From positions 15,408,501-15,472,500 of the forward strand of contig NC_056550.1 in NCBI RefSeq assembly GCF_910596095.1: a DNA stretch of 64,000 nt, in the 5' to 3' direction. The notes under the pieces were generated by a model that saw only the letters and a list, made by a program, of their open reading frames with translations, was not told the DNA's origin and did no database searches. Shown in pieces: positions 1 to 12,800 of the stretch (position 1 is the stretch's first letter; each line of letters opens with the position of its first letter). This stretch comes from Thunnus maccoyii. Lineage: Eukaryota > Chordata > Actinopteri > Scombriformes > Scombridae. Made by a program: the position numbers and the translations under genes.

Positions 1-861
1 GTTGTTTTATGTGATCTACAGATATTTAGATCTTTTATTTAGGTTATTTATCCTTCCTGGTTATTTAAACTAGTTGTCAACTGGGTCTACATGTCATTCC
101 ACATGCAGCATTTAACATGCTAATTACTCGCCCATTTTAAGGTGCATAGGTTTGAAGAGAAGAACATTTGGAGTAATTGTTAGGAAACATACACAAAAGT
201 CATGGCTGTTTGTGGCTCATGAAAGTGTAAAGAGTGCAAAGTAGGGTGGTAGCATTTTAGAGATACTTCTACTCCTGCCATCTGAAGCTCTTATTAGCAC
301 ACATTTCTGCCATTTGTCAACACAGCAATGAGGAAGAAACTAACTTTATGTTGGGCCTGGGTGATGGAAGGACGAGACTGTAAAGACAGCTGATTTTTTT
401 TTTCCTGATGAAATAAACTGAGCAGGAAAATTCTTGGGATCCAGCTTAAGCCCAGGCTATAAACTCAGACTTACATCCTATAAATATTATCTCATGTGCT
501 CTTTCAGTAGATGGGTTCATTTAGGTGAAATCTAAGGTGGGAATGAATTTCATTGTCACAACAGAGCTAAGTTTGGCTTCATTGGTCCTTCCACTTGCAG
601 AATAAAATCCCTGTCACACTAGTAAATCAGAATTTTGAATCTAAATCAAATCCCTACACCTTGCTGCATTAAATACTTTCTCTTTATTACAGCTGTCCAA
701 GGTTATAACATGCAGTAAAAATGACACAGGTATGACTAGTTTTCAGTACAGGCACTGGCTTGGAGAGATAAATGTCAGCCCTGGGGCTTGGAATGAGTGT
801 GAACCTGAACATGGTCACCACAGCTTGCCTATAGGGCTAGGCTAAACTTGTGTGTCTGTGT

Positions 862-897
<36 letters not shown>

Positions 898-1936
898 ATG
901 TCAGAGGTACGGTACCCGGCCATGTCCCACAGCTACACATGTGACAATATGGATAAATACGGGTTCCGCCTGGGGACAGGAAAGGAAAGGAAGAGGTTCT
1001 CTCCCTCTTTGTCTTTTCTCTTTCTTGCCATCATAAATCTGCCGGGCCTCCCAGTGTGAAGAGGTCACTGTCAGACAGTGAGAGACAACCAGAAAAGGGC
1101 TTGTTCTGTCTTGTCCTGGTGTGTTTCTCTGATTTATCCCTGTCTTCCTTTAGTCCTCCCTTCCTCTCTTATTAGTGTAGGAATAGGAGAAGAAGAATAA
1201 GGGAGGGGGAGAGAGAGAGAGAGAGAGAGAGGAAGGGGAAGAGAGGGACGCAGGATTGGAACTGTAGAAGGCCATTTGAGAATGTGTTTCACTTGCTCTG
1301 ACAAGTCCCTTGTGGGGAAATCTCAATCGTAAAAAGTTATAGGTAGAAAATTAAGAGCCCTGTCCGCCGACATTTGAAAACCTGTGAATCTGTGATATTT
1401 ATTGTTCCCTATATGCTATTTCTTAGTCTATTTCTTTGTTACAATACATTTTTTAAAAAAAAAGTGTGTAAAATGGGTGATCAGATATCCCAAAAGCTGC
1501 CTCAATAGACATGTAATGCAGCCAGACGATATGTTCCAGTTTGAATTGCCAGTGTTCATAAACTACGTGCTAAATGCTGATTGGTTATATTTATATGCCC
1601 ATTTCCTGGTGTAGTTCTGGAAAGAAATAAGTAGTTCACTTACTTAAGGCAAAGTAGAAAAAGGTGGGCTGAGAGACAGTGAGTTCTTCCAAAACATAAA
1701 AAAAAAAACACTTGTGAAAATTCACTTTTAGATGTTATTTGAGTTTTGGTTTTCTTGGATGAAATGGATTTTTGGGTTTTTTTTAAATCTCACCAGCACA
1801 ATCACTTTTACTCCTTTTATGCCATATGTCATTTTGTGTCTTTTTATTTGTGCAAACTGAAACTTAAACATCGCAGGCTGATGTCTAACAGTAAAGAGAG
1901 TGTATGAAGATGAATGCTCTTCATTTTCTCCTCCAG
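1..1936. other. Intron of dnaaf5 at the left edge, no exon seen
   Basis: No conserved coding segment is visible here. The exons encoding roughly the first third of DNAAF5 (about 330 residues, judged from the 855-residue human protein) must lie left of the window. The stretch holds a (TG)n microsatellite at 849-896, a (GA)n tract at 1210-1231, and the pyrimidine tract and AG that open the first visible exon at 1937. Short open frames over the TG repeat only translate the repeat. Confidence 0.6.
849..896. repeat. (TG)n microsatellite with small interruptions
   Basis: TG array broken by single changes near 856 and 866. It lies in the leftmost dnaaf5 intron. Confidence 0.9.
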
Positions 1937-4900
1937 TGGAGCGTCCGGGGCTTGGCTGCAGAGAGTTGGTGGTGAGGAACCTTGGCAGGCTAGTGCCAGC
2001 CATCACCCACGACGTGACCGACTGGCTGGTTCCCACACGGGTCAGGACCTCCCAGCTTCTCTCTGTGCTGCTGCTCCATGCAGAGGACCACAGCACCCAG
2101 CACCTCCAGCCTCTCCTGGCCACCCTCTACCGGGCCTGCACCGACTCAGAGAGGGACGTGGTCAGCAATGTGAGTTCCAGAGAGCTTGTCATCAGATTAG
2201 CAGGATGTTATACAATAATACTGTATTTCCTTTTTGGGATCAGGGGTTGGCATTTATTAACTCTGCACCTCTGCTTAGACACAATAGAATTGTTTGGTTA
2301 TATTTCAGTTCTCACCAGACTGAATTATTTCAGGACACATCTGTTGAGCTTTGAGTCAGCACTTCCAGTGACATGCAAGTCTACCCGCTGTCCTCATTTA
2401 GACTGGGCCAAGCGGAGCTCAAGGACTTGGGATGCACCTGTTTACATCGGAGGATTCTGTGGATCTTTGATGTTTGACATATTAAAAAAGACTTCCTGTT
2501 GTTCTTCTCCTTCACACTCCCCCATGCCTCTGTATCTCTCTTCACTCTCCTCTCTCTCTCTCTTTGTACCTACAACTAGTGCCTGGCAGCTGCTAAACTG
2601 TTGGGGACCTTTGTCCCTCCTGCAGTCTTCCTCAAGCTGCTGCTGGATCATGTGACAACCTCATCCTCTTCCGCTCACCCCTGGGCCCCCCTCATGGTGC
2701 TGGCTGCAGCTCTGGGAGGCTGCTCCAAACCTCTCCTTAAACCACATCTCCAACAGATCGCCAACACACTGGCCCAGCCTGACGTCTGCCAGGAATATCA
2801 ACAGGTCAGAAGAGGGAAACCTGGGTTTGGTTGTTGTCAATCTTTTTTTTTTTACTTATCAACCTGAGAATGACTGCTCTCTGCCAATAACATCATGTAT
2901 CTCATTCACACCCAGTGCAACCACTTCCTTCTATTGGTAACTGAGTAGCTCCAATAGTCTAGTGACACCTTGGTAGAAGTTACTGTTGAAGAGGAAAGAA
3001 AAAGATGACAGCTTTGCCAGGTCTTTTCTGCCCTCATAGGTTGCCATGTCTAGATTCTCCCTCCCCTGATCTGTGCGCACCAGCTGTTTCAATTCCAGTC
3101 TTGTTAGGTGATCTTGGCAGTGTCATAGAAGGTCATTTTCTAGTCTCTCTGTGTACCTTAGCACTCTTATTTTTGGCAGTGACAGTGCAGCAGTCATACT
3201 CTATATTTCTTGCCTAATTTGTCCCTTATGGAAATGGGTTTCGTGATAAGATGCCACATCTGTTAAAAGGGCTTTCGCTGAAGAGCCTCTTTTCAATAGC
3301 ACCACTGTACGTGGTGAGTTCAGTGGGTTCGCTGTTGAGTAATTCTGCAAAATGCCGACCCCACTAAAGTGACAGTCCGGCCACATGGTGTTTTTCAAAT
3401 CTTACATTTCAAGTCTATGATCATAACGTCTCCACTCACACGCAACTGTGAAATGAGCTCCCACATTTTTTTTTTTTTTGAACTTAATAGAAAAAAGTGA
3501 TTAAAAATGCCTTCTCTGAAAATAAGAGTCTACCAGTGGAAAAATCTCATCAAGTTCAGAGCAGACTCTTCCCCACTTCCTTTCCTCTTGCACCAAATAT
3601 GTTTCCCTTTCAGAATCAAAATAACAGTTGCTTGGCAGAGGGTTATTTTCTGATCCTGCCGCACCACTGACTCACCTATACCCATGACCCCACCCGACTC
3701 CCAGTGAGGCCTGCAAGAATTTCCTCCCTGGGATAATAATAACAAAAATCCACTAATTTCACGTGACCCCTGCATGGCTGCTCTGACCTCTCTGAGTAGA
3801 CAAGGCAGCGCATAGTCTTTGTTTTTTTTTATAGCCCTGTGCAAGGTCTCAGCACCGGACTGTGGTTCAGTCACCTTCATTCTCCCCTTCTCTCTCACAG
3901 CGCTAAGCCATTAAAAGAATCCCTGAAATTTCAAAGCCTGCCTGGTCAAGGCCAGTGATAAATGGGGAGAGAAGCTGACCCCCTTCTGTCCTCCCGCATC
4001 GCTGCCCGACGAGGTCAGCCAGAGGGAGAACTAACAGGACGAGACGGTCACACATTGTCACACAGATGGAGGCAGACCTCTGCTTCCTCTCGGTCTGTTT
4101 CTCCATCTATCTCCCTCTGTCACTCTCTCTGTCTGTGAGTCTGACGGCGAAGCAAAGAGCGCTGTGATTCAAGAGCTCGACCAGACAAAGCACCTGCAAC
4201 ATTCTTCGACAACAGGCGGGATTCTTAGCAGCATGCAGGGCCAGATCCCTGTGTAGCTGTAAATAACACTACTGGAGACAGTAGCACCTGCATCCAGCTC
4301 ACCCTCTTTCTCTCTGAAATGCTGACCCAGATTATTGCACATGTACTTGCTGCACAGTTGCACAGTCTAAAGTGCTGGTTAGCCCCCAGATCCCTCATAT
4401 AGGTCTGACTGACTTTGTATTTGCAAAAAACAAACACTCTACTTTCTTTTTTTTTTTTTTTTTTTCAAAACGAGGCATCTTAAAAATATGTACGTTTGGA
4501 TCCGACTTGAGAGAGCTCTGTGTCATTTGAACCAGAGGCAGAGAGGAAGAAAAAGTGAAGTTTGACTTGGACAAAATGAAGCCCGTTAAGAAATGAAATA
4601 TAAATAATCTTCAAAGTGAACAGTGGCAGGGGAAACTGCGAGGCTCTGTGGGGAGTTGAGGGAACAAGCTGAAGATTTGGCAACTGATATATGATGCTTC
4701 TGCACGACTCAACCTCGCCGACTCTTTCAAGTCTCTGTTTTCTTTTCTTTATTTTAGTGGGGGAAAAGACAGCTTACAAAAATAAATGGCAGATGCTCGG
4801 GCAAAAAAAAAAAAAAAAAAAATACTGGTCGTAAATTGAAGATGGTGTCAAGGGATTGAGGGAAAATGAAAGGAAAGCCAGCGGTTAGAGAAGCCACCGT

Positions 4901-5741
4901 GTTCTGAGGTACCCTGTGCAATGTGTATGGGATGTTTGCTTATGATTCACATACGGGTTTTGCTTTTAAAGGGGTATTCCAGAGAGGATTAACAAACCTC
5001 CACCGTCACACAGACTCTTTACACAGCTGAGTGTCGCTCTGTTGTGGGTTGCCATGGGGATGACGGCATCACAATATCTGCAGGGCTGGAGAAAATTGGT
5101 AAAGATAGTACTAAAAAGAGAGGGAAAGAAAGTTATATCGAGGTTGCCTGACAGTGAATTAGCAGGGATATTTACAAGCGGGCTTGTTAGAAGGGAACAT
5201 GTGCTTTTGGTGACACACTGTAAAAAGTGCCACAGTAGCCCAGAGGAACATATCAGCAGGAGAGCAGGGGAGAAAAAGAAGGCTCCGTTTCATTTCACAA
5301 TATGACAACAAGCCAGTATTCAGCTGAACGTCCAAACATACTTGCGTACATCATCGTCTCATCTGCGTGCCTCGGAGCCTGCCCTTTGTCATGAATGACA
5401 GCTGCGTACTCGCTCACTGCTCCACTGAACGACAGATGAAGAGAGGAGAAGAAAGGCAGAATAGCAAACTTTACCTGACTGCAAAGGGTCGGCATCCCAT
5501 GCAACACCAGTGTTTGTTTCCCTGTTGCCATAGTAACATCAGTAGCTTTGGGGGGGTGGGCTCCCCACTGGATAGGAATCCATCGCTTGTGTGTGTGTTT
5601 ATAATTGATGTATCCAGTGGTGGACAGATGCGCACACACACTGCGTAACGAGGCCCCCGGAGCGTGCCCAGACCAATGAAACCAGGTGTATCTCGCCTGG
5701 CTCCAGGTGTCCACCTAGTCATTACACCACAGCACTTTTTC

Positions 5742-5782
<41 letters not shown>

Positions 5783-8700
5783 TTGGCCAGCTCTAATGGA
5801 TGTTTTCTGCGCATGTATAATATGCGTGTCTGTATGCGTGTGCGCTAATGTGTGTGTCTGGCACAGTTTGTCACATTATTTCCACAACTGCCTCCCTGGA
5901 GCTCTCGCTGTATTTACACGCCAGTGAATGGCTGAGTCGCAGACAGGGAATTCCCCCATCAATGAATTCACCATAAGAGTGCACAGTGCGGTGCGTAAGC
6001 CGTTATAAGTGTTTTGAGTCTAGTCAGCTGAAGAAATGAGGGCAATGTTCAGGGCTGCATGGGAGTTTAGTTTAGCCTCAGACTGCCTCAGGAAAAGATG
6101 TCTACACACTTAACACCCTGGACTCAAGATACATATAACAAGCATTTTTTCCAGTGTGTGCTCATGAATGCCTCGCGCTCACCTCCACTATCAACACGCT
6201 ATTGCAAAAAAAAAAAAAAAAAGTTTCTTGCAGACTGGAAATCCCTTAGCTGCCGTTTCTCATCACAAGTTCTGGCTTTGTTAACACTCTGAGCATCTTT
6301 ACTTGGCTTGACACTTGTTTTCCTTCCAGACTAAGCCAAACTCTGCTGTACAATAGCCACTTCAATTTGTGAAAAGATAGTGCGCCTCCTAGTGATACCT
6401 CTTGTAATTGCCAGTCAAGCTCAGCGAGTTGTGTGTGTGTGTGTGTGTGAGGTATGAATGTCACATCTCGCCACCCAACTCCCCATCACCAGACCAAAGC
6501 AAACACCTGGAGGGCACTCAAACTCTACAACACTCTCTCTCTCTCTCTCTCTCTCTTGCTCCACTCACCCCCCCCCCCCCCCCCCCCCCCTCCATCTAGC
6601 CCTAATGACAGACTGGTAGAAAACAGGAAAAGAGGCCGTGATCCCAGTGATGGCATGGAAATTAGCCTGAGCCGCAGGTCTTTGTCTAAACATGAGCTCA
6701 CCACAACACTGGCTGACAAGTGACAGCAATCTAACACACACTCGTGCTCGGAGAAGGAAAGAAAGTTCTCGCTCTCGGTTACCATATCTTGTCGATCGCT
6801 GTTATTTTTTGTGCAAAATAGGAGACGGGGAGCTGGTGTGCTTTTTAAGTTACTTTCTGTAATGGGAAGGGAGGTATTTGGTTAAGAAGCAGCATTACTA
6901 CTTAGTTACTGCTGAAGAGTAGATAGTGGAAGGTGGTGTGTGCTGTGGAAGAGGAAAGAGGAGAAGAAATGGAATCAAGGCAGAAAAAGGAGATTGTGTG
7001 GATTGAAATGCAATGGGGTTCCCTCTCACGTAATGACAGCTGCTATCCAGATAAATCTTAATATGCTTTTCTCTTTTTCTCTGTCTTCCTATCTCCCTTT
7101 TTTCCAGGTTATGTACTTGGAGCAGTTGTTGGCCTGCGTGGATGTGCTGCTGTGTCAGTGTGAGTCAGAATGTGGCTCAGTCAGCCTGCAGCTGCTGCAG
7201 GTGTTGGTCACCGTCCAAAGCCTCTCCACTGAGCCGCAGTTCAGCGAAAAGGTGAGACAATACAACTTAACCGCACAAAGATACAATCCCAGATACATCG
7301 TCTTCTGGCAACTCTGCCATCAATTTGTTCCGCGTGAGCAAATCATCTCACCTGCGTTCGGTTATGTTCTGACATGGCACTTTTTTTTTTTTTTTTTTTT
7401 TACCTTTTTCACCCCTTCAATTTTCTTTTTCCATCCCAGTTTTTTATTAGAAAGGTAAGCAGGTTTTATGAAGCAAGAGAGCTATTTGAGGATGTGAGCA
7501 TTTGTTACAGGTTCAAAGTGGGCATAGCCAACAGTATAATTACCCACTTAGCCAGTGGAGCTGAAATTGCACCTTTAGAGTGGAACTTTACATCTAGTGA
7601 AGGGTTAAAGGAGATGGGTGAAAAGCAGAGAGAGAGAGACAGAAACGGAGAAGAAATGGAAAGGGCGTGATGAGCTGTGTTTCTTAGCAGGTGTGTGTCA
7701 TCAGCCAAGCCCCATTTGTGGCTCCATAATGCCTCCTAACATCACAAGTAACGCGTTTTAATGTTTTGATCAGCATCCAAGTGCAAAGACACAGACAGGA
7801 ACTGTGATTAAATTAAATGAAGCCAACGGTATCAGAAGCCAGTGTGTTGCTTAACTGCTTGACAGGAGCGGGAAGGGATTGGCACCGATGCTTACCAGAC
7901 ACCATATGTATGTTCAGAAAGAGAGCAGTGTTAAAGATGAGACTGGGACAGTAAGAGTGGAATAGATTAAGAAAAAGAAAGGGAGGGTTGAGAATGGCCT
8001 TGGGCATTCCGGGACCCAGAGGAAAAGCCAGAACTTGTTTTCCCCAGAAAAGGGGCACGTCTTTCCCATCAGTGGACAGCTCAGGGTTGTCTAGCGTTTC
8101 TCTGAAGGGGCCGATATGTGACTCAGACATTGTCTCTGTCCCTGTCCATCCCTGAGGGACTATGAAGGGAGCTATGAAGTGCCCTAAAGGTCAGTTCCCC
8201 TGCCCTGTAGAGTCAGCTAATTATTTACTCTCCTATCTCTCATTCCTGCCCTTTCCTCTCTGCTCAGCTTTTATTGGTGTGTGTGTGTGTGGGTTCCTGT
8301 GCCTTTGTGACATCCTGTCTATCTGTCGGGGTTTTTGTTACTAAGTGGTTTTATGTGTTAAGATCTTGTCATGTCTGCTGTGTTGTTCTTCCCATGGTTT
8401 CACATGATGGTTTTGTGCCTCCCATGTGAGCATGACCTGAAGAATTCCTGACATTACAAGAAAACAGCTGTAATTGTTCAACTTGAACACAATACACTCT
8501 GCTCTGTTACTACTTTGTGTCATCGACATCATCAGCCTCTCTCCCACCTGATCTTCTCTGACTTCTTGTCTTTTTTTTTTACATACTCTGTATGATTTCG
8601 TGTAAAAATTTCAGCTTAAAAATGTGTTGACATAACTTTGTTTTCCTCCCATCCTTCCATGTCTCCCTCTCTCCCTCAGGCCCTGGAGAGCGTACGGTGC

Positions 8701-9772
8701 TTGGGTAAGGTGCAGGGCCTGGACTCGGTGATGGAGCTCTATAGACAACATATGGGCCAGCTGCTGGACTGGCTGTCTGCCTCTGTCAGCACCTGGTCCA
8801 GTTACTCCCCACAAAGACTCCAACTGCATATCATAGTCATTCAATCAGGTGAGAAGTGAAGCCTGAATGTGCACAAGACATTGCCAAATTATACAGCAGG
8901 TGCTGAAGTTTGCACGTATAAAGACACAATAATAGACAAAGAAATACACTGAGAAAACTGCCTTGTCAAATGACCTGGTAATGATGAGAAAATCACTACA
9001 TCATTCATCCATCTGAGCATACCCTTTGGCTCCATTTCTCCCCAGTATGTTGGTGAGACTATATAATCTATCTAATGTTTTATTAAACATTACTTCACGG
9101 TGTGGTTTGTGAAGCCATTCCTTCCTGAACTTGTTCAGACACAACGCGTTACATCATATTTTAAGCATCGTGCTGTTTGTCCTGTTCACACATGATCCAT
9201 CATCAAGGCAGCACATCAAGGCCAGCAGCTGTCGAAGCAGCAGCACAGATTCTCTTCCACAAATAGTTTAGAAAGGGTCAGGGAGTAGCATTTTCTTGAA
9301 TTCACAAAAAAGCAGCAAAACATAACCTACCTGATCCATCCTTTTTCCTTCAAACTCTCTCCATTCATGTTTTCATACAGTCCCACTTTTCTCCTGAGGT
9401 TAACTGTTGTCAATTGTTGGACATGTGTGCGTCAACGCCGGTCAGAGCAAGTGTCAGCAGCACTTGACGGATGCGAGGGCTGGCAAATGACCCGATGTTT
9501 AATGTTAAAGTCTATGTGATGTATTGCTTGATGCCCCAATGGATGTTATATTGTTACATCGATGGTTTCCAAGATGGATGAGTGACTAGGAAACACAGAA
9601 ATCTCCATTATTTTCTGTTACCCAAGCAGAGAGGCACATGGTCAAAGACACACACACAAAAAAAACAGGGCTGTCATTAACACCAGTTGGCTTACTGACT
9701 TTTGTAAATCCCTGTCTTTCCCTCCGTGTGTCAGTCAGCCAGTGTGTCTCAGCCTTGTCTTAAGGAGTTAAA

Positions 9773-9839
<67 letters not shown>

Positions 9840-12800
9840 TGGTGCAGTGGGTTAAAAAGCTATGACCCTGTCCTCTGTGCTGAGACTTCACTTTACCGCC
9901 CTCTATACCAAATAATCCTCCATCATCAGCACCTCACTGTGCCACACTTTCATCTTCATCTCTTTCTCCCTCCCTTCCCTCTCTTTCTAATTGACTGGGC
10001 AGCCGGGTACCTCTCTAATCCCCACACACACATCCACACACTCCCACGACTAACTGACCAGTCCACTCAGTGATCCCAGCGCAGGTCACCACATCAAACG
10101 GCCCCACAGCCGCCTGCTCTTGACCTTTTCCCCTGGATCAAGGCCACTTTGAAGCTCAGTGTGTGTGTGTATGTGTGTGTGTGTTTGTCTTTATGTGTAT
10201 GAGTGTGTTTTATTTATGCAAGTTGAATGCTGCACTAAGCCACCCTAGGTTTCATTCTTGCAGATGTGATTTTTGGTCTATTAGAGAGACCCGGCCGAAC
10301 AGAGAGTGTGTGTGTGGCCGATGCGTTTGATGTGCACATGATTCAGGGAAATCAGCCCTCTGCCAAACAATTGATGGTAGTTAATGTGACAACTGAGAAT
10401 TGGTCATTTTGCTCGCTCATCAGCTCTTCACACACTTCATCTTTGTTCGTTTGAGACAGGAATAATTATTGCCTTCTCATATCCTCCTCCTCCGCCGTCT
10501 TTTGTTCTTCAGCTGGTGTGCGATCCTGGAGCCTGCAGGAATCTCTTACCCCCTCTTTCTCTATGTAGGGGAATAGTGCCTTGCTCAAGGACAGGATACA
10601 CGTTGACATTCTCCCTAAGCAATTACGAGAAATGTGTTTGACACACACAGACAAACACCGCCTCGTCATGTCTGTAGTCGATGTGAGTTGACCTGCAGAC
10701 GTCTCTGGTCGAATGACACACCCTTTGATTCACACATTCCAGCTTGTTAATGCAGGTTTCCCTTTCTCTCTCCGTTTCCCCATATCTCTTTATGACTTTG
10801 GCCGCCACCCTCGGGCAGTGTCAGGATTTCCTCTGTCTCCCTTCACGTCTGTACAATTGAGTCCAAACAGGGTACGGACACTTATCGGCCATGGCGCACA
10901 CATATCACTAAATATAGCTCTGTAAACATGCAGTGAGACTGTCGGTGGGTGGGTGGGTGTGTGTGTGTGGGCATGAATGCAACTGGGAATATTTGTACTG
11001 TGAGATTTTCACTTTTCCTGTAATAGACACTTGTATAGAAACACTCTGTCACACAAAGACCTTTTTATGCCTCATTTCCTCGGAGCTGTGTGTCACCGTC
11101 TCACCAGTCCATTGATCTCTCAATAACACAAGCCCTCTGGTCAGTGCTAAACCAAAAAAAAAAAAAAAAAAAAGATCTTATGTGTGTGCAGGCTTTGTCT
11201 TGTTTGTCATGAGATATTTGGTCTCGACAAAGAGGGGAATTAAGAACTTTTTACATTTAATATTTAGTGGCTGGCTAAAAACAGCAGAAAAAAAATCAAG
11301 AGGTACCCGGAGATTTTGACATCAAGTAATGCTATGCAGAAGTTCTTTATGAGTGGATCCCTGTTTTGTTTGTCCCTTGCAGGCTACTTTGTGTTACTGG
11401 AAAAGCATTATGTTCAATTAAGTATCACAGCAGTAGCAATACAAATGTGTGTGTGTGTGTGTGTGTGTGTGCATTAAAGGCCCAGTGATTGGGGAGTTTG
11501 TGAACCAGTTGATGCCTCTGCTCCGTGGCTGCCTCCAACCAGACAGAGACCCAGAGATGAGGATGACCATCTTCACAATGCTGGCCAAGTTGCTGCTGGA
11601 CTCAGGCAATACACTAGATTCCCAGGGGTGAGAGGGACACATATACACATCCACATATAAATACACACACACACACACACACGCAGTGAGCAAGGGAACC
11701 TATGAAATAATGTAGGAACTGTTTTTGTAGTAGGTTTAAGAGAAGTTCTTGTATGTTTTTCACTTAACAAAGACGCACGCAACAGCAGAATTGCAGGTTA
11801 ATTGTCCATAATTTCATAATTTCATGATGTAACATTGAGCTTTGAACTCATCCAGTTGTTTGGGTTTGTCTAGTCTGAATTTTCCAACTCATTGTTATTA
11901 GCACAGCTCATATTTTTAGGCTTTACCTCACATTATGTGAATAACCACCCAGCCCACACTATAATTAGAAACACACACACAAAAACACAATAGTGTACTT
12001 CCATGAAGTCATTATAACCCCATGAGCTTTTTTAGGACCTTGCGGTTTATTCACATAAGGTCATATTGTAGAGTCCTATTTAAGTTAAAACAGTCTCTTA
12101 GGGAGTATCAGATAGACTAACTCAGATTAGTTAATTACTTCCCAGCATGCCTGTAGAAGAAGGCACATGTCGTCTGAATCACTGGTCAGTAATTTAACAA
12201 CACCTGGATGGTTATTGAATGATGATGGAGGTAGGACTTGTGTTTGGGATAGCAGAGATGTCTGACATCCAGAGAAGATCTCCAGTTTGTGAGTTCTTCC
12301 TCTTTGCAGCCCCCGTTGCCCTCCCGGGTCCCCTCCGAGCCCTCAGCTGTGCAGCCTTCAGCCCGGACTCAGAGCTCTAATCTGAGGGAATGCATTAAGC
12401 CTGAGGCCCTCCCCAGGTCCCAGCTATCACCACAGCTGTTCCTGTCGATCAAGAAAACAAACCTCGTCCATGGGGTTGTCTTGGAGACATCTGTGCAGCG
12501 TGTCACTAACCCTTAATATGAGGGATAGATTGATAATCTTTGTGTGGTGCAATGTTGAAAGTGCCTTTGGCATGAACCTGGCAGAAGTGTAAAGAATACA
12601 AGACAAAATAATATCCATGTCAGTGAAATATGTCACATAAACAACAGGAAGTGTTCTTAAGCCAAAACATTCAGCCACCTTTGCCAAAATTGTGGAAATT
12701 GGAACTTTGCTTTCAACTTTCATCAGATTATTTTATCCATAAATGTGCATATTAGACAAAAGGGGTCTCTGTCTCGTCCTCACTCTCAGCGCGGCCACCT

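Larger units (their letters stand above)
2805..7107 (+). other. Large dnaaf5 intron (4.3 kb)
   Basis: Non-coding. It holds poly-T and poly-A runs near 3467, 4448 and 4805, a (TC)n microsatellite at 5743-5776, (GT)n at 6430-6449, (CT)n near 6533-6556 and a cytosine run at 6568-6590. The part from about 3500 to 4400 is less repetitive and more even in composition than its surroundings, so it could hide a conserved enhancer, but nothing in the sequence alone proves that. Confidence 0.6.
8849..11479 (+). other. dnaaf5 intron with long (TG)n arrays
   Basis: Non-coding. The longest dinucleotide array of the window, about 29 TG units, lies at 9778-9836; shorter TG-rich runs occur near 10158-10184 and 10950-10968. 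Two poly-A/T stretches are present. The intron ends in a (TG)13 tract at 11446-11471, eight bases before the next exon. Confidence 0.7.

Noticed and set aside
848-1059. Cys/Val repeat peptides over the TG microsatellite
   Set aside because: Translation of a simple repeat; no conserved protein.
12289-12516. 75-aa open frame preceded by a CAG acceptor-like site in a dnaaf5 intron
   Set aside because: The dnaaf5 frame closes without it (phase 2 at 11627 joins 15210) and the peptide matches nothing I know. It could be conserved non-coding DNA at best.
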